Origin: Nocardia sp. NBC_01327
GTDB taxonomy: Bacteria > Actinomycetota > Actinomycetes > Mycobacteriales > Mycobacteriaceae
Direction of reading: 5' to 3'
Length of the DNA: 64,000 nt
NCBI RefSeq assembly: GCF_035958815.1
Contig: NZ_CP108383.1
Span: 1,984,001 to 2,048,000, forward strand
Part shown: in pieces, positions 18,813-28,244 of the stretch
How positions within the stretch are numbered: the stretch's first letter is position 1
How the letters are laid out: every line of letters starts with the position of its first letter
Program-made: the position numbers and the translations under genes
The notes under the pieces: model-generated
What the model was told of the DNA's origin: nothing
The model's input: the letters and a program-made list of their open reading frames with translations, nothing else
Databases searched by the model: none

Positions 18813-19577
18813 ATGCCGGGTCCGATTCAGTCGATCGAGCGTGCGGCGGCCATATTGCGCCTCCTCGCGCGCGGCTCCGGGCGGATGGGCGTGGGGGAGA
18901 TCGCGGCGGCGCTGGGCCTGGCCAAACCGACCGCGCACGGCATCCTCAAGACCCTCCAGGGCGTGGGTTTCGTCGATCAGGACCCGATCACCGGCAAGTA
19001 CCAGTTGGGTTCGGCGCTGGGGTCATTGGGCGCGGGCTATATCGATACCAATGAACTGCGCTCCCGTGCCATCAACCGGGCCGACGCCCTCGCCGCGCGC
19101 AGCGGGGAATCGGTGCGCATCGCCGCACCGGTGCACGGCGCGGTGACGGTGATCCACCATGTCTTCCGCCCCGACAACACCGCGCAGGCGCTGGATGTGG
19201 GAGAGGTACTGCCGCCGTACGCGACCGCGCTCGGCAAGGTGCTGCTCGCCTATGACGCGGAACTCGCGACGACCGTCAAGGACGGCGACCTTCCCGCCCT
19301 CACGCACCGCACCATTGTCGGCAGAGCAGCGCTCGGCCGCGCATTGACCGAGGTCCGCCGCACCGGCTGGGGCGGCGAGGTAGGGGAGTACCGCTCGGGC
19401 GAAGCCGGTATCGCCGCGCCGATCCGGGCTCGCGGCGGCCTGGTGGTGGGCGCGCTCGGCATCACCGGTCCCATCGAGCATCTCTGTGACGGCCAACTGC
19501 GTCTCCGCCCGGCGCTGGTCGGCCAGGTGCGCGATGCTGCACAGGCAGTGTCACGGGATCTCGGTGTCGCGCAATGA
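18813..19577 (+). CDS. IclR-family regulator of glycerol genes (GylR-like)
   Basis: 254 residues from ATG 18813. Winged helix at residues 1-70 ('IQSIERAAAILRLLARG', 'IAAALGLAKPTAHGILKTLQGVGF') and IclR effector domain at 75-250 ('YATALGKVLLAYDAE', 'GEYRSGEAGIAAPIRARGG'). In Streptomyces, GylR of this family represses the glycerol operon until glycerol-3-phosphate is present. Here it stands between two glycerol kinase genes, which fits the same role; the effector is not provable from sequence. Confidence 0.88.
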   Translation: MPGPIQSIERAAAILRLLARGSGRMGVGEIAAALGLAKPTAHGILKTLQGVGFVDQDPITGKYQLGSALGSLGAGYIDTNELRSRAINRADALAARSGESVRIAAPVHGAVTVIHHVFRPDNTAQALDVGEVLPPYATALGKVLLAYDAELATTVKDGDLPALTHRTIVGRAALGRALTEVRRTGWGGEVGEYRSGEAGIAAPIRARGGLVVGALGITGPIEHLCDGQLRLRPALVGQVRDAAQAVSRDLGVAQ

Positions 19578-19619
19578 CATCTCGGTATTCGCAGTGACTC
19601 AGGACGGGAGCGGACGCGG

Positions 19620-21134
19620 ATGACGCAACGGTATGTGCTGGCGATCGATCAGGGCACCACCTCCACCCGCTGCATCCTGTTCGATCAGCGCGCGCGCCTG
19701 GTCGGAGTGGCGCAGCGCGAACACCGCCAGCACTATCCGCACCCCGGCTGGGTGGAGCAGGACGCACTGGAGATCTGGCGCACCGTCGAGAGGATCGTCC
19801 CTGCGGCACTGCGTGATTCGGCCATCACCATCGATCAGGTGGCGGCGGTCGGCATTGCCAATCAGCGTGAGACCACCGTGGTGTGGGACGGCCGCACCGG
19901 TACGCCCATCGGCCGCGCCATCGTCTGGCAGGACGTGCGCACCGAGGAACTGGTCGAGCGGCTGCGGGAATCCCCGGGCGCGGAACGCATTCGGGAACTC
20001 TGCGGTCTCCCGCTGGCCACCTACTTCGCCGCGCCGCGGCTGCGCTGGCTGCTGGACTCCGTCCCCGGCCTGCGCGAGCGCGCCGAACGCGGCGAGGTCC
20101 TGTTCGGCACCATGGAGACCTGGCTCATCTGGAATCTCACCGGCGGCGCGGATCACGGCGAGCACGTCACCGATGTGACCAATGCCGGTCGCACCCTGCT
20201 GATGAATCTGGCCACCCTGGCCTGGGACGATGAACTGCTGCGCTTCTTCGATATTCCGAAGGCCATGCTCCCGCGCATCGAACCCTCGACCGGTGAATTC
20301 GGCCTCGCGCGCCGGGTGGTCCCCGGCGTGCGCATTGCCGCCGCTCTCGGCGATCAGCACGCGGCGTTGTTCGGCCAGACCTGCTTCGCACCCGGTGAGA
20401 CCGAATGCACCTATGGCACAGGCGGTTTCCTGCTGATGAACACCGGCCGGGAACTGGTCCGCTCCCAGCACGGCCTGCTCACCACCATCGGCTACCAGGT
20501 CGGCCCCGACCCGGTGTACGCCCTCGAAGGGCCGATCGCCGTGACCGGATCACTGGTGCAGTGGCTGCGCGACAATATCGGCCTGATCGCCAGTGCTCCG
20601 GAGATCGAAACCCTCGCGGGCACAGTCGAAGACAATGGCGGCTGCTACCTCGTCCCCGCCTTCTCCGGGCTGTACGCCCCGCACTGGCGCAGTGATGCCC
20701 GCGGTCTGCTGATCGGCCTCACCTCGTATATCACCAAGGGGCACATAGCCCGCGCCGTGCTGGAGGCCACCGCCTGGCAGACCCGCGATGTGCTCGAGGC
20801 CATGAACGCCGATGCCGGACTGCGCGCGGATGCGCTGCGCGTCGCCGGCGGTATGACCTCCGACAATCTGCTCATGCAGATCGTCGCCGATGTGCTCGAC
20901 ATTCCGGTCATGCGGCCGATCGTCGCCGAAACCGTCTCGCTCGGCGCGGCCTACGCGGCAGGCCTGGCGGTCGGTTATTGGCCGGATCTCGAAGGCCTGC
21001 GCCACAACTGGCGGGTGGCGGCCCAGTGGGTGCCGCGCATGGATCCCGTCCTGCGGGACGAGGAATACGACAACTGGAAGCGCGCGGTCGAGCTTACCTT
21101 CGGTTGGCTGCGGCCGAAGAAGCCCTTGACCTAA
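19620..21134 (+). CDS. glycerol kinase 2 (paralogue)
   Basis: 504 residues from ATG 19620, 42 bp after the IclR gene on the same strand, so probably co-transcribed with it. Same FGGY architecture as the kinase at 17130: '[16 protein letters not shown]', 'GIANQRETTVVWDG', 'YGTGGFLLMNTG', 'LRVAGGMTSDNLLMQIVADVLD'. All kinase motifs appear intact, so it is likely active. Whether it prefers glycerol or another polyol cannot be told. It is diverged enough from the first copy (for example throughout the N-terminal 100 residues) to be an old paralogue, not a recent duplicate. Confidence 0.9.
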   Translation: MTQRYVLAIDQGTTSTRCILFDQRARLVGVAQREHRQHYPHPGWVEQDALEIWRTVERIVPAALRDSAITIDQVAAVGIANQRETTVVWDGRTGTPIGRAIVWQDVRTEELVERLRESPGAERIRELCGLPLATYFAAPRLRWLLDSVPGLRERAERGEVLFGTMETWLIWNLTGGADHGEHVTDVTNAGRTLLMNLATLAWDDELLRFFDIPKAMLPRIEPSTGEFGLARRVVPGVRIAAALGDQHAALFGQTCFAPGETECTYGTGGFLLMNTGRELVRSQHGLLTTIGYQVGPDPVYALEGPIAVTGSLVQWLRDNIGLIASAPEIETLAGTVEDNGGCYLVPAFSGLYAPHWRSDARGLLIGLTSYITKGHIARAVLEATAWQTRDVLEAMNADAGLRADALRVAGGMTSDNLLMQIVADVLDIPVMRPIVAETVSLGAAYAAGLAVGYWPDLEGLRHNWRVAAQWVPRMDPVLRDEEYDNWKRAVELTFGWLRPKKPLT

Positions 21135-21144
21135 CGTGGGAGAT

Positions 21145-21978
21145 ATGCGGTTGTACGTGGGATGCGCAATGTGGACTCACCCGGAGTGGCAGGAGCGCCC
21201 ATTGCCCCCGGCAAAACGCCTGCGCACCTACTCCTCCTGGTGCAATGCGGTGGAGGGCAATACGACCTTCTACGCCACACCGCAGCGCCGCACCGTGGAA
21301 TCCTGGGCCCGCCAGACCGATCCGGACTTCCGCTTCGTAATGAAGCTGCCCCGCACCGTCACTCACGATCGCCGACTCACCGGCGTCGACAATGAGATGA
21401 ACGCCTTCCTCGATGCCGTCGAACCGCTCGGCCGCCGCCTGCACGCGCTGTGGATCCAACTCCCCGGTACCTTCACCGACCTCGCCGCGCTCGCGAATCT
21501 GCTGGAGGCCCTCCCGCCGCACTACCGGGCGGCGGTCGAGGTGCGGCATCCGGCCTTCTTCGAAAACCCCCGAGCCATAGCCCAATTGGAGGCCGTGCTG
21601 GAGAACGCGGGCGCCGAATGGATACCCTTCGACACCACCGTCCTGTTCTCCGCTCCGGCGGTCAGCGCCGCCGAACGCGAAGCCCAAGCCAAGAAGCCCC
21701 GCCTCCCGCGTCGCCTGCGCGCACTCACCGAATACCCGATCGTCCGCTACCACGGCCCGGACGACGGCGACCGCACCGTCGCAGGCTGGGCGCCCTGGGT
21801 GGAGCAGACCGTCGAATGGCTCCGAGAAGGCCGCTCTCCCACCGTCTTCCTCCACACCCCGGACAATGCCGCGGCCCGCACCCTGGCCCGCCGCTTCCAC
21901 GCCGAAGTCCGCACCCGTCTCCCCGAGCTGGAGCCCCTCCCGGACCCCATCCCCACCGACCCGATGACGCTGTTCTGA
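21145..21978 (+). CDS. DUF72 (YecE-like) protein
   Basis: 277 residues from ATG 21145 (a GTG at 21136 in frame is an alternative). TIM-barrel DUF72 pattern: 'LYVGCAMWTHPEWQ', 'YSSWCNAVEGNTTFYA', 'FVMKLPRTVTHDRRL', 'AAVEVRHPAFF' and 'YPIVRYHGPD'. Function unknown across the family; some members cluster with DNA or redox genes. It follows glpK2 by 10 bp and may ride on its transcript. Confidence 0.88.
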   Translation: MRLYVGCAMWTHPEWQERPLPPAKRLRTYSSWCNAVEGNTTFYATPQRRTVESWARQTDPDFRFVMKLPRTVTHDRRLTGVDNEMNAFLDAVEPLGRRLHALWIQLPGTFTDLAALANLLEALPPHYRAAVEVRHPAFFENPRAIAQLEAVLENAGAEWIPFDTTVLFSAPAVSAAEREAQAKKPRLPRRLRALTEYPIVRYHGPDDGDRTVAGWAPWVEQTVEWLREGRSPTVFLHTPDNAAARTLARRFHAEVRTRLPELEPLPDPIPTDPMTLF

Positions 21979-22011
21979 CGAACCAGCCGTGTCAGAGCCG
22001 AGTCTGCCGCG

Positions 22012-22458
22012 TCAGAGCGCGATCTGAACCAGAGTGGTGATTTCGGCCGCGCTTCGAATGTCCTCGGCCTTCGGCCGCCCATCGGCGTCCCGGCCCACGC
22101 CGTAGTACTTCGAGTCCCCGGGCGTGGCCTCGAGGAACGAGGTCAGGCTCGCCGTCACGAGCGCGAGATCCTTTACCACCGTGGCTGTTCCGGAGACCGT
22201 CCTGCCGCCGATCAGCAGCTCGACCGGCGCCCCGCCCCGGAGATTGATCCACCACTTAGAATCGGTATAGCAGCTGACGAGATCTCCTTCGCGCACATAT
22301 CTGACCACCGCGGTGTACTGCTTGCCGGTCTTGCGCCCGGTGAAGTACAGCAGCATGGTGTTACGACTCATCACCCGATGCAGAGGTGATCGCAATATGC
22401 GCTTGACCACCCAGTTCACGTAGCCCGGGACGGTAGGCGGTGTCGATGTCGTGGTCAT
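22012..22458 (-). CDS. Ddn-like deazaflavin (F420)-dependent nitroreductase family protein
   Basis: 148 residues from ATG 22458. Split-beta-barrel fold: 'HRVMSRNTMLLYFTGRKTGKQY', 'VVRYVREGDLVSCYTDSKWWINLRGGAPVELLI'. This is the DUF385/Ddn family, close in length to mycobacterial Ddn, which uses F420H2 to reduce quinones and nitroimidazole drugs. Standalone gene, opposite to DUF72. It has only 33 bp to the preceding convergent gene, with no clear terminator. Confidence 0.85.
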   Translation of the reverse strand: MTTTSTPPTVPGYVNWVVKRILRSPLHRVMSRNTMLLYFTGRKTGKQYTAVVRYVREGDLVSCYTDSKWWINLRGGAPVELLIGGRTVSGTATVVKDLALVTASLTSFLEATPGDSKYYGVGRDADGRPKAEDIRSAAEITTLVQIAL

Positions 22459-22615
22459 TGGATCCCCCTGGATCGTGTTGTGGCACAGCCCTTCGCGGCT
22501 ACCGCACGATGTCGAAACTACCGAAATGCGGGCGCGGGCGAATCCGGGAGAACCCTGAAACAGGAGTGCACCGCACCGGATCCAATTCCGGTGCGGTGCA
22601 CTCCTTTCATACGCG

Positions 22616-23614
22616 TCAGCCGATCAGTGCACCGGCCCGCTCGGCGCGTACGGCATCGCGGGCGAGCGATCGGTCTCGCTGCTCCTCGAACTTGCGCACA
22701 TCCTCGTGCAACTTGTCGAGAAATACTCCGAGCTCATTGCGCAGCTGATCGCCGCGCGGCCCGAAGTCATTGCGTTCGAAGATATTCCACTTCTTGAGTA
22801 CCGGCAGCACCACTTCTTCCAGATGCTGCCGCAGATCGTAGATGCCGTGTTTGGCCATGAGCACGCCATTGCGCCGGAAGTTGGGCATCCCGGCCCCGGG
22901 CATCTGGAATTCCCGGATGATGTGCGTGATGGCTTCCATCGCCTGGTCGGGGGACAGGTCCAGGGCCGCCGCGCACATATTGCGGTAGAAGATCATGTGC
23001 AGGTTCTCGTCTGCGGCGATGCGCTGCAGCATCCTGTCTGCTATGGGGTCATTGCACACTTTGCCGGTATTGCGATGCGAAACGCGCGTCGCTAATTCCT
23101 GAAATGTGACGTATGCGACAGAGAACATAAATCCGGCGGCCGAGGGGATCGCATTGGTGCCGATGCGCTTGCGCGCGAGTTGAGTCGCGTTGTAACCATT
23201 GGTCATATGGATCATCCGGGCCTGTTCCAGGGCCTCCGGATCGACCCCTCGGGTCACCACCAGATAGTCCCGCAGCACGATGCCGTGCCGGTTCTCCTCG
23301 GCCGTCCAGCGACCCACCCAGGTGCCCCACGGACCGTCCTGGGAGAAGTTGTCGGAGATCTCCCGATGGTAGCTGGGGAGGTTGTCCTCGGTCAGCAAAT
23401 TGGTGATCATTGCGGCCTTGGCGACCTCGCTGAGCTGGGACTGAGCGGGATCCCAGTCCGCACCGCCCATTGCTGCAAAGTTGCGACCGGCATCCCACGG
23501 TACGTAGTCGTGAGGATGCCAGGCTTTGGCCATGGATAGATGCCTATTAACATTCGCTTCGGCAATCGGCTCCAGCTCGATGAGCAACTCGAGCTGCGTC
23601 AGATTCCTGGCCAC
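22616..23614 (-). CDS. acyl-ACP desaturase (DesA1/DesA2-like)
   Basis: 332 residues from GTG 23614 with GGGAGG 10 bases upstream. Soluble diiron desaturase: ligands E76, E107-x-x-H110 (EENRH), E173 and E203-x-x-H206 (DENLH). Length and motifs match mycobacterial DesA1/DesA2, which introduce double bases into acyl-ACP and supply meromycolate or unsaturated fatty acid. It is divergent from a KasB-like synthase 303 bp away, a partner expected in the same lipid pathway. Needs a ferredoxin and reductase from elsewhere. Confidence 0.9.
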   Translation of the reverse strand: MARNLTQLELLIELEPIAEANVNRHLSMAKAWHPHDYVPWDAGRNFAAMGGADWDPAQSQLSEVAKAAMITNLLTEDNLPSYHREISDNFSQDGPWGTWVGRWTAEENRHGIVLRDYLVVTRGVDPEALEQARMIHMTNGYNATQLARKRIGTNAIPSAAGFMFSVAYVTFQELATRVSHRNTGKVCNDPIADRMLQRIAADENLHMIFYRNMCAAALDLSPDQAMEAITHIIREFQMPGAGMPNFRRNGVLMAKHGIYDLRQHLEEVVLPVLKKWNIFERNDFGPRGDQLRNELGVFLDKLHEDVRKFEEQRDRSLARDAVRAERAGALIG

Positions 23615-23917
23615 GATCGTGTGCCTCCCTCAAAATGGCTCGGCGCTGCGGAATGATGCAGTGGAAAGCGCTTGAGATCCGGCGATAGCCGCCGCGGGGA
23701 AGGAGCCGCCGGGAAGAGATCCGGGGGTGCCCGCGTGTCGCGCAACGAGACTGGTCGGCTTCGCCTCGGCTAATCTAGCCCAGTTCGCCGGATATTGGCT
23801 TCATCCCCGCCGAAGTGTTCGCCGGCGGGGTGCGTTCTCTAGTTGCATACCAGTCCTTGACAGCCCATGCGGATCGAATCTGGTTCGCCGGAGCATTGCT
23901 ACGGAGAGTGAACGATC

Positions 23918-25177
23918 ATGCAGACGAGCCACGCCTCCCCGGCCCAGCGCCGGAAGTTCCCGAATGTCGTTGTCACCGCACTGGCGGCGACCACCTCCAT
24001 CGCCGGTGATGTCGATTCGACCTGGAAGGGACTACTCAACGGCGAGAGCGGAATCGACGTCCTAGAGGACAGTTTCCTCGACGATTTCGGTCTGCCGGTG
24101 CGTATCGGCGGGCATCTGAAGGTCTGTCCGACTTCGGTTCTCGAGCGTGAAGAGATTCGGCGCACATCATACGTGGAGCAGATGGCACTGGTGCTCGGGC
24201 GCGAGGTGTGGCGCAATGCCGGCAGTCCGGAGGTGGACGGCGATCGCCTCGGCGTCGCCATCGGCACCGGTCTGGGCGGCGCGGAAATGCTGATCATCGC
24301 GCGCGACAAACTCTCCAGCGGCGGCTACCGCAAGGTGTCGCCGCTGACCGTGCAGACCATCATGCCGAACGGACCGGCGGCGGTCATCGGAGTGGAGATG
24401 GGCGCGAGGGCCGGTGTGACAACGCCTGTTTCGGCTTGTTCGTCCGGTTCCGAGGCGATTGCCAATGCCTGGCAGCGAATCGTCATGGGCGATGCCGACA
24501 TGATGATCACCGGCGGCGTGGAGGGTTCCATCCAGGCCCTGCCCATTGCCGGTTTCTCCATGATGCGCGCCATGAGCACCCGCAATCACGATCCCAAGGC
24601 GGCCTCCCGCCCGTTCGACAAGGACCGGGACGGTTTCGTTTTCGGGGAGGCGGGCGCGCTCATGGTCATCGAGACCGAGGAGCACGCGCTGGCTCGCGGC
24701 GCCACCATCCACGCCCGAATCATGGGCGCGGGCATCACATCCGACGGTTTCCACCTCGTCGCCCCCGATCCCGAGGGCACCGGCGCCGCCCGCGCGATGA
24801 TGCGCGCCATGGAGCATGCCGGAATCTCGAAATCCGATGTCTCCCATATCAATGCACATGCCACCGCCACGCCGATCGGCGATGCGGCGGAGGCGAACGC
24901 GATCTACCAGGCCGTCGGAAATCATGCGGCGGTCTACGCTCCCAAGTCCGCACTGGGGCATTCCATCGGTGCGGTCGGCGCGCTCGAATCGGTTCTCACC
25001 GTGCTGAGCGTGCGTGACGGAATCATCCCGCCCACTCTGAATTTGGACAATCTGGACCCTACGATCGATCTCGATGTGGTGTGCGGGCAGGCCCGTAGCG
25101 GTAGCTACGAGTACGCCCTGAACAACTCGTTCGGGTTCGGTGGGCACAACGTTGCCTTGGCCTTTGGCCGGTACTGA
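23918..25177 (+). CDS. KasB-like 3-oxoacyl-ACP synthase II
   Basis: 419 residues from ATG 23918 with GGAGA 8-12 bases upstream. Thiolase-fold condensing enzyme with C174 in [13 protein letters not shown]314 in [13 protein letters not shown]343 and H348 in [12 protein letters not shown]: the full Cys-His-His set plus the lysine. It would elongate acyl-AcpM with malonyl-AcpM in FAS-II. It is not in the usual acpM-kasA-kasB operon; it stands next to a desaturase and a FadD32-like ligase, so it is probably a second-locus paralogue. Confidence 0.92.
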   Translation: MQTSHASPAQRRKFPNVVVTALAATTSIAGDVDSTWKGLLNGESGIDVLEDSFLDDFGLPVRIGGHLKVCPTSVLEREEIRRTSYVEQMALVLGREVWRNAGSPEVDGDRLGVAIGTGLGGAEMLIIARDKLSSGGYRKVSPLTVQTIMPNGPAAVIGVEMGARAGVTTPVSACSSGSEAIANAWQRIVMGDADMMITGGVEGSIQALPIAGFSMMRAMSTRNHDPKAASRPFDKDRDGFVFGEAGALMVIETEEHALARGATIHARIMGAGITSDGFHLVAPDPEGTGAARAMMRAMEHAGISKSDVSHINAHATATPIGDAAEANAIYQAVGNHAAVYAPKSALGHSIGAVGALESVLTVLSVRDGIIPPTLNLDNLDPTIDLDVVCGQARSGSYEYALNNSFGFGGHNVALAFGRY

Positions 25178-25297
25178 GTGACGAGGATCATGTCACCTGC
25201 TAGTCTTCCCCAGCCCCAGCTACTTCTCGGGCTTCGGAGTCGATTCTTGTTCGGTGTCACTGCACAGTCATAGCTGTGAGTTGAAAAAGGATAGGGA

Positions 25298-27193
25298 ATG
25301 ATCGGCGAGACCTTTGATGACTATCTGGACGAGCACGGCAATATCAAGATCCCCAGCAACCAGACCATGATCGACCTGGTCGACAAACACTCTGCGGCGC
25401 AAGGGGATGAGCTCGCCTACCGCTATGTCGACTATTCGCGGGAACGCGATGGTGAGTACTTCGAGCTGACCTGGAACGAGTTCGGCGTCCGGCTGCGTGC
25501 GGTGGCCGCACGGCTGCAGCAGGTCACGCAGCCCGGCGATCGCGTCGCTATCCTTGCGCCGCAAGGGCTCGACTACATCGTCGCCATGTATGCGGCGGTC
25601 TACGCAGGCGCCATCGCCGTACCGCTCTTCGATCCGGACGAGCAGGGTCACTCCGACCGATTGCACGCGGTGCTCGACGACTGCAAACCCGCAGCCATCC
25701 TCACGGTCGGTCCGTCCGCGCCCGGGGTGCGGGAGATCTTCCGGGGTCTGCCCGCGCCGAAGCGGCCGCGAATCATTGCGGTGGAAGCGATTCCGGACTC
25801 CGTGGGCGATACCTGGGTGCGCCCGGACATCAATATCGACAGCGTGGCCTACCTGCAGTACACGTCGGGTTCGACGCGTACGCCCGCGGGCGTGGAGATC
25901 ACCCACCGGGCGGTCGGCACCAACCTGCTGCAGGTGATCAATACGATCGGTATTACCGAAAAAGCACGTGGCGTCACCTGGCTACCGCTGTTCCACGATA
26001 TGGGCCTGCTGACGGTCATCCTGCCGACCATCGGCGGCAAGTTCATCACCATCATGTCGCCCAGCGCCTTCGTGCGCCGGCCCTACCGCTGGATCAAGGA
26101 GCTGGCCGCACAGGCGGACGGCGCCGAGATCTTCGCTGCCGCACCGAATTTCGCCTTCGAGCATGCGGCGGCCCGCGGTCTCCCCAAGCCGGGGGAGGAG
26201 CTCGACCTGTCCAATGTGATCGGCCTGATCAACGGCAGCGAGCCGGTGTCGGTGACGTCGATGAAGAAGTTCAACGACGCCTTCGAGCCGTACGGTCTGC
26301 CGAAGACCGCCATCAAGCCCTGCTACGGCATGGCGGAGGCGACCCTGTTCGTCTCGGCGACCCGGCGCGAGGACGAGGCCCGCGTGGTCTATGTCGACCG
26401 CAACGAACTCAATGCCGGTCGCATGACCGAGGTGAACCCGGACGCGGATAATGCTGTGTCCCAGGTGTCCTGCGGTTATGTGGCGCTCTCGCAGTGGGCG
26501 GTGATCGTCGATCCGGAGACCAATGCCGAGAAGCCCGAAGGGCAGGTCGGCGAGATCTGGCTGCACGGCAAGAATATGGGCATCGGCTACTGGGGCCGCC
26601 CCGAGGAGTCCGAGGCGACCTTCCGCAATCGGCTTGTCACCCGGCAGTCGCCGGACAGTCATGCCGAGGGCGCGGCGGACGACGCGGACTGGATGCGCAC
26701 CGGGGATTTCGGCGCGTACCTGGACGGCGAGCTCTACATCACCGGCCGCGTCAAGGATCTGGTGATCGTGGACGGGCGCAATCACTATCCGCAGGATCTG
26801 GAGTTCTCCGCACAGGAGTCCAGCACCGCGCTGCGCCCGGGTTTTGTTGCGGCCTTCTCGGTTTCGGCCAATCAGCTGCCCGTCGATGTGATCAGCCAGA
26901 ACGGTTCGGCGGTTGCGCCGGATCCCGGCAATACCGCCGAGCAACTGGTGATAGTGGCCGAACGCGGCACGGGCGCAGCGAAACTCGATCCGGTGCCGAT
27001 CGCCGAGTCGGTGCGCGTTGCCATTGCCAAGCGGCACGGCGTGACGGTCCGCGATCTGCTGCTGGTTCCCGCGGGTTCCATTCCGCGCACCTCCAGCGGG
27101 AAGATCGCCCGCCGCGCCTGTAAGACGGCATATGTGGAGGGGACGCTGCGCGGTGGTTACCGGCAGCAGGCGTTCCCGGATGTAGCGGAATAG
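25298..27193 (+). CDS. FadD32-like long-chain fatty-acyl-AMP ligase (FAAL)
   Basis: 631 residues from ATG 25298 with AAAAAGGATAGGGA just upstream. Strong resemblance to FadD32: 'VTQPGDRVAIL', 'AYLQYTSGSTRTPAGVEITH', 'WLPLFHDMGLLTV', 'SAAPNFAFEHAA'-type region, 'GRNHYPQDLE' and 'IPRTSSGKIARRACK'. FadD32 activates meromycolate as acyl-AMP and loads Pks13. Here there is no pks13 or accD4 beside it, so it is either a relocated copy or a paralogue serving another synthase. Length is close to FadD32 (about 637). 120 bp after the KasB-like gene; co-transcription is possible. Confidence 0.9.
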   Translation: MIGETFDDYLDEHGNIKIPSNQTMIDLVDKHSAAQGDELAYRYVDYSRERDGEYFELTWNEFGVRLRAVAARLQQVTQPGDRVAILAPQGLDYIVAMYAAVYAGAIAVPLFDPDEQGHSDRLHAVLDDCKPAAILTVGPSAPGVREIFRGLPAPKRPRIIAVEAIPDSVGDTWVRPDINIDSVAYLQYTSGSTRTPAGVEITHRAVGTNLLQVINTIGITEKARGVTWLPLFHDMGLLTVILPTIGGKFITIMSPSAFVRRPYRWIKELAAQADGAEIFAAAPNFAFEHAAARGLPKPGEELDLSNVIGLINGSEPVSVTSMKKFNDAFEPYGLPKTAIKPCYGMAEATLFVSATRREDEARVVYVDRNELNAGRMTEVNPDADNAVSQVSCGYVALSQWAVIVDPETNAEKPEGQVGEIWLHGKNMGIGYWGRPEESEATFRNRLVTRQSPDSHAEGAADDADWMRTGDFGAYLDGELYITGRVKDLVIVDGRNHYPQDLEFSAQESSTALRPGFVAAFSVSANQLPVDVISQNGSAVAPDPGNTAEQLVIVAERGTGAAKLDPVPIAESVRVAIAKRHGVTVRDLLLVPAGSIPRTSSGKIARRACKTAYVEGTLRGGYRQQAFPDVAE

Positions 27194-27206
27194 GTACTGC
27201 TGATCT

Positions 27207-27240
27207 ACGGCCCGCGTGCGTGCACGCGGGCCGTTTTCTT
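27207..27240 (+). terminator. intrinsic terminator after the FadD32-like gene
   Basis: 13-bp arms ACGGCCCGCGTGC / GCACGCGGGCCGT with 2 bases between, followed by TTTTCTT. Lies 14 bp after the stop codon. Confidence 0.88.
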
Positions 27241-27329
27241 GTCCGATTCGTTCCGACGCGCATCAAGGGGGCCTGACGGCTGGGCGCGTAATCGGTGGGG
27301 AGTCAGACCGGTCCGTACACTTTCTCGCC

Positions 27330-28220
27330 GTGTGGACTTCTGCCCGATTCGGGTTATTTCTTGTGACAACCACGGCCGTGCTGACACTGTCCGGAACCCC
27401 GGTCTCCGGGGCGACGGACGTGCCGTCGGCCTTCTGTGGAACGGACCTGTCCGCTGATGAGCTGACGACCATCGCCCAGCTCTCCGATACCTCCGATCTG
27501 ACCGGTGATGCCCTGCAGCGGTTGGATACCGCGGTCGCGCGCAATCACCGGATCACCGAAATCCTGGTGGCGCACCGGGATCGGCGGGCGCTGTTCGGCA
27601 TCGGCCTGGACGGGGTCGAAGAGGTGGCGGTCATGCCGCTGCAGCATGATCCGTCGGCCTTCCAGAACACCGATTACGCCCATGCCATCAGCCTCGAGCT
27701 ACTGAGCCGCTATCTGAACAACCTGCATGCCGAATTCACCGGCGGCACAGTCGAACCGCACTGGGCGCGGTACTTCGCCCAGGCGGCGCAGTGCGAGCTG
27801 TCGGGCGCGCGGGTGGCGATGACGGGCTACGACGCGCACCTCGTGGTCGATCTCGCGTATTCGATCGCCGCCGTCGGCACGAAGCCCGAGAACGCTCCCG
27901 ATTACTTCAAGATCGTCGCGGCCATCGCGGGCGCCGGCGATGTCATCATCGACCGGACGAAGCAGGTGTACAACGCCGATCTCGGCCCGCTGTGGCGGTT
28001 CTACTTCTTCGGTGAGGGCCTGGACCTGCTCGTCGGCAAGGGGGTGGCGACCAAGCCGCTGCTGGTGGCCGCCGACCTCGGGGCGAATGTGGTGATCTTC
28101 GGAAACGGCCTGGCACTGGAGGATCCGGCCCTGCACGATGCGACGGCGGTGGAGGTCAAGGCCCTCTCCGATGCCGCGGACGTCGCCTTCGAGGTACTCG
28201 CGCAGGTGCACGCGCTCTAG
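27330..28220 (+). CDS. secreted DUF5995-like protein
   Basis: 296 residues from GTG 27330, which directly precedes a signal peptide (FGLFLVTTTAVLTLSGTPVSGA, cleavage near residue 35). Body: 'LLSRYLNNLHAEFTGG', 'HWARYFAQAAQCELSGARVAMTGYDAHLVVDLA', 'PDYFKIVAAIAGAGDVIID', 'LGPLWRFYFFGEGLDLLVG'. The helical pattern with GYDAHL and a late WRFYFFGEG matches DUF5995, of unknown function. A longer frame from 27216 runs through the terminator and is rejected. Confidence 0.7.
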   Translation: MWTSARFGLFLVTTTAVLTLSGTPVSGATDVPSAFCGTDLSADELTTIAQLSDTSDLTGDALQRLDTAVARNHRITEILVAHRDRRALFGIGLDGVEEVAVMPLQHDPSAFQNTDYAHAISLELLSRYLNNLHAEFTGGTVEPHWARYFAQAAQCELSGARVAMTGYDAHLVVDLAYSIAAVGTKPENAPDYFKIVAAIAGAGDVIIDRTKQVYNADLGPLWRFYFFGEGLDLLVGKGVATKPLLVAADLGANVVIFGNGLALEDPALHDATAVEVKALSDAADVAFEVLAQVHAL

Positions 28221-28244
28221 CCGAGGTTCCCTCGCCGCAGCGAA

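Noticed and set aside
19620..21134. Second glycerol kinase as pseudogene
   Set aside because: Full-length with intact FGGY motifs and no frameshift.
23615..23917. Possible gene in the 303-bp desaturase/KasB gap
   Set aside because: Only short frames without initiation signals; more likely divergent promoters (TTGACA at 23857-23862), though the -10 is poor.
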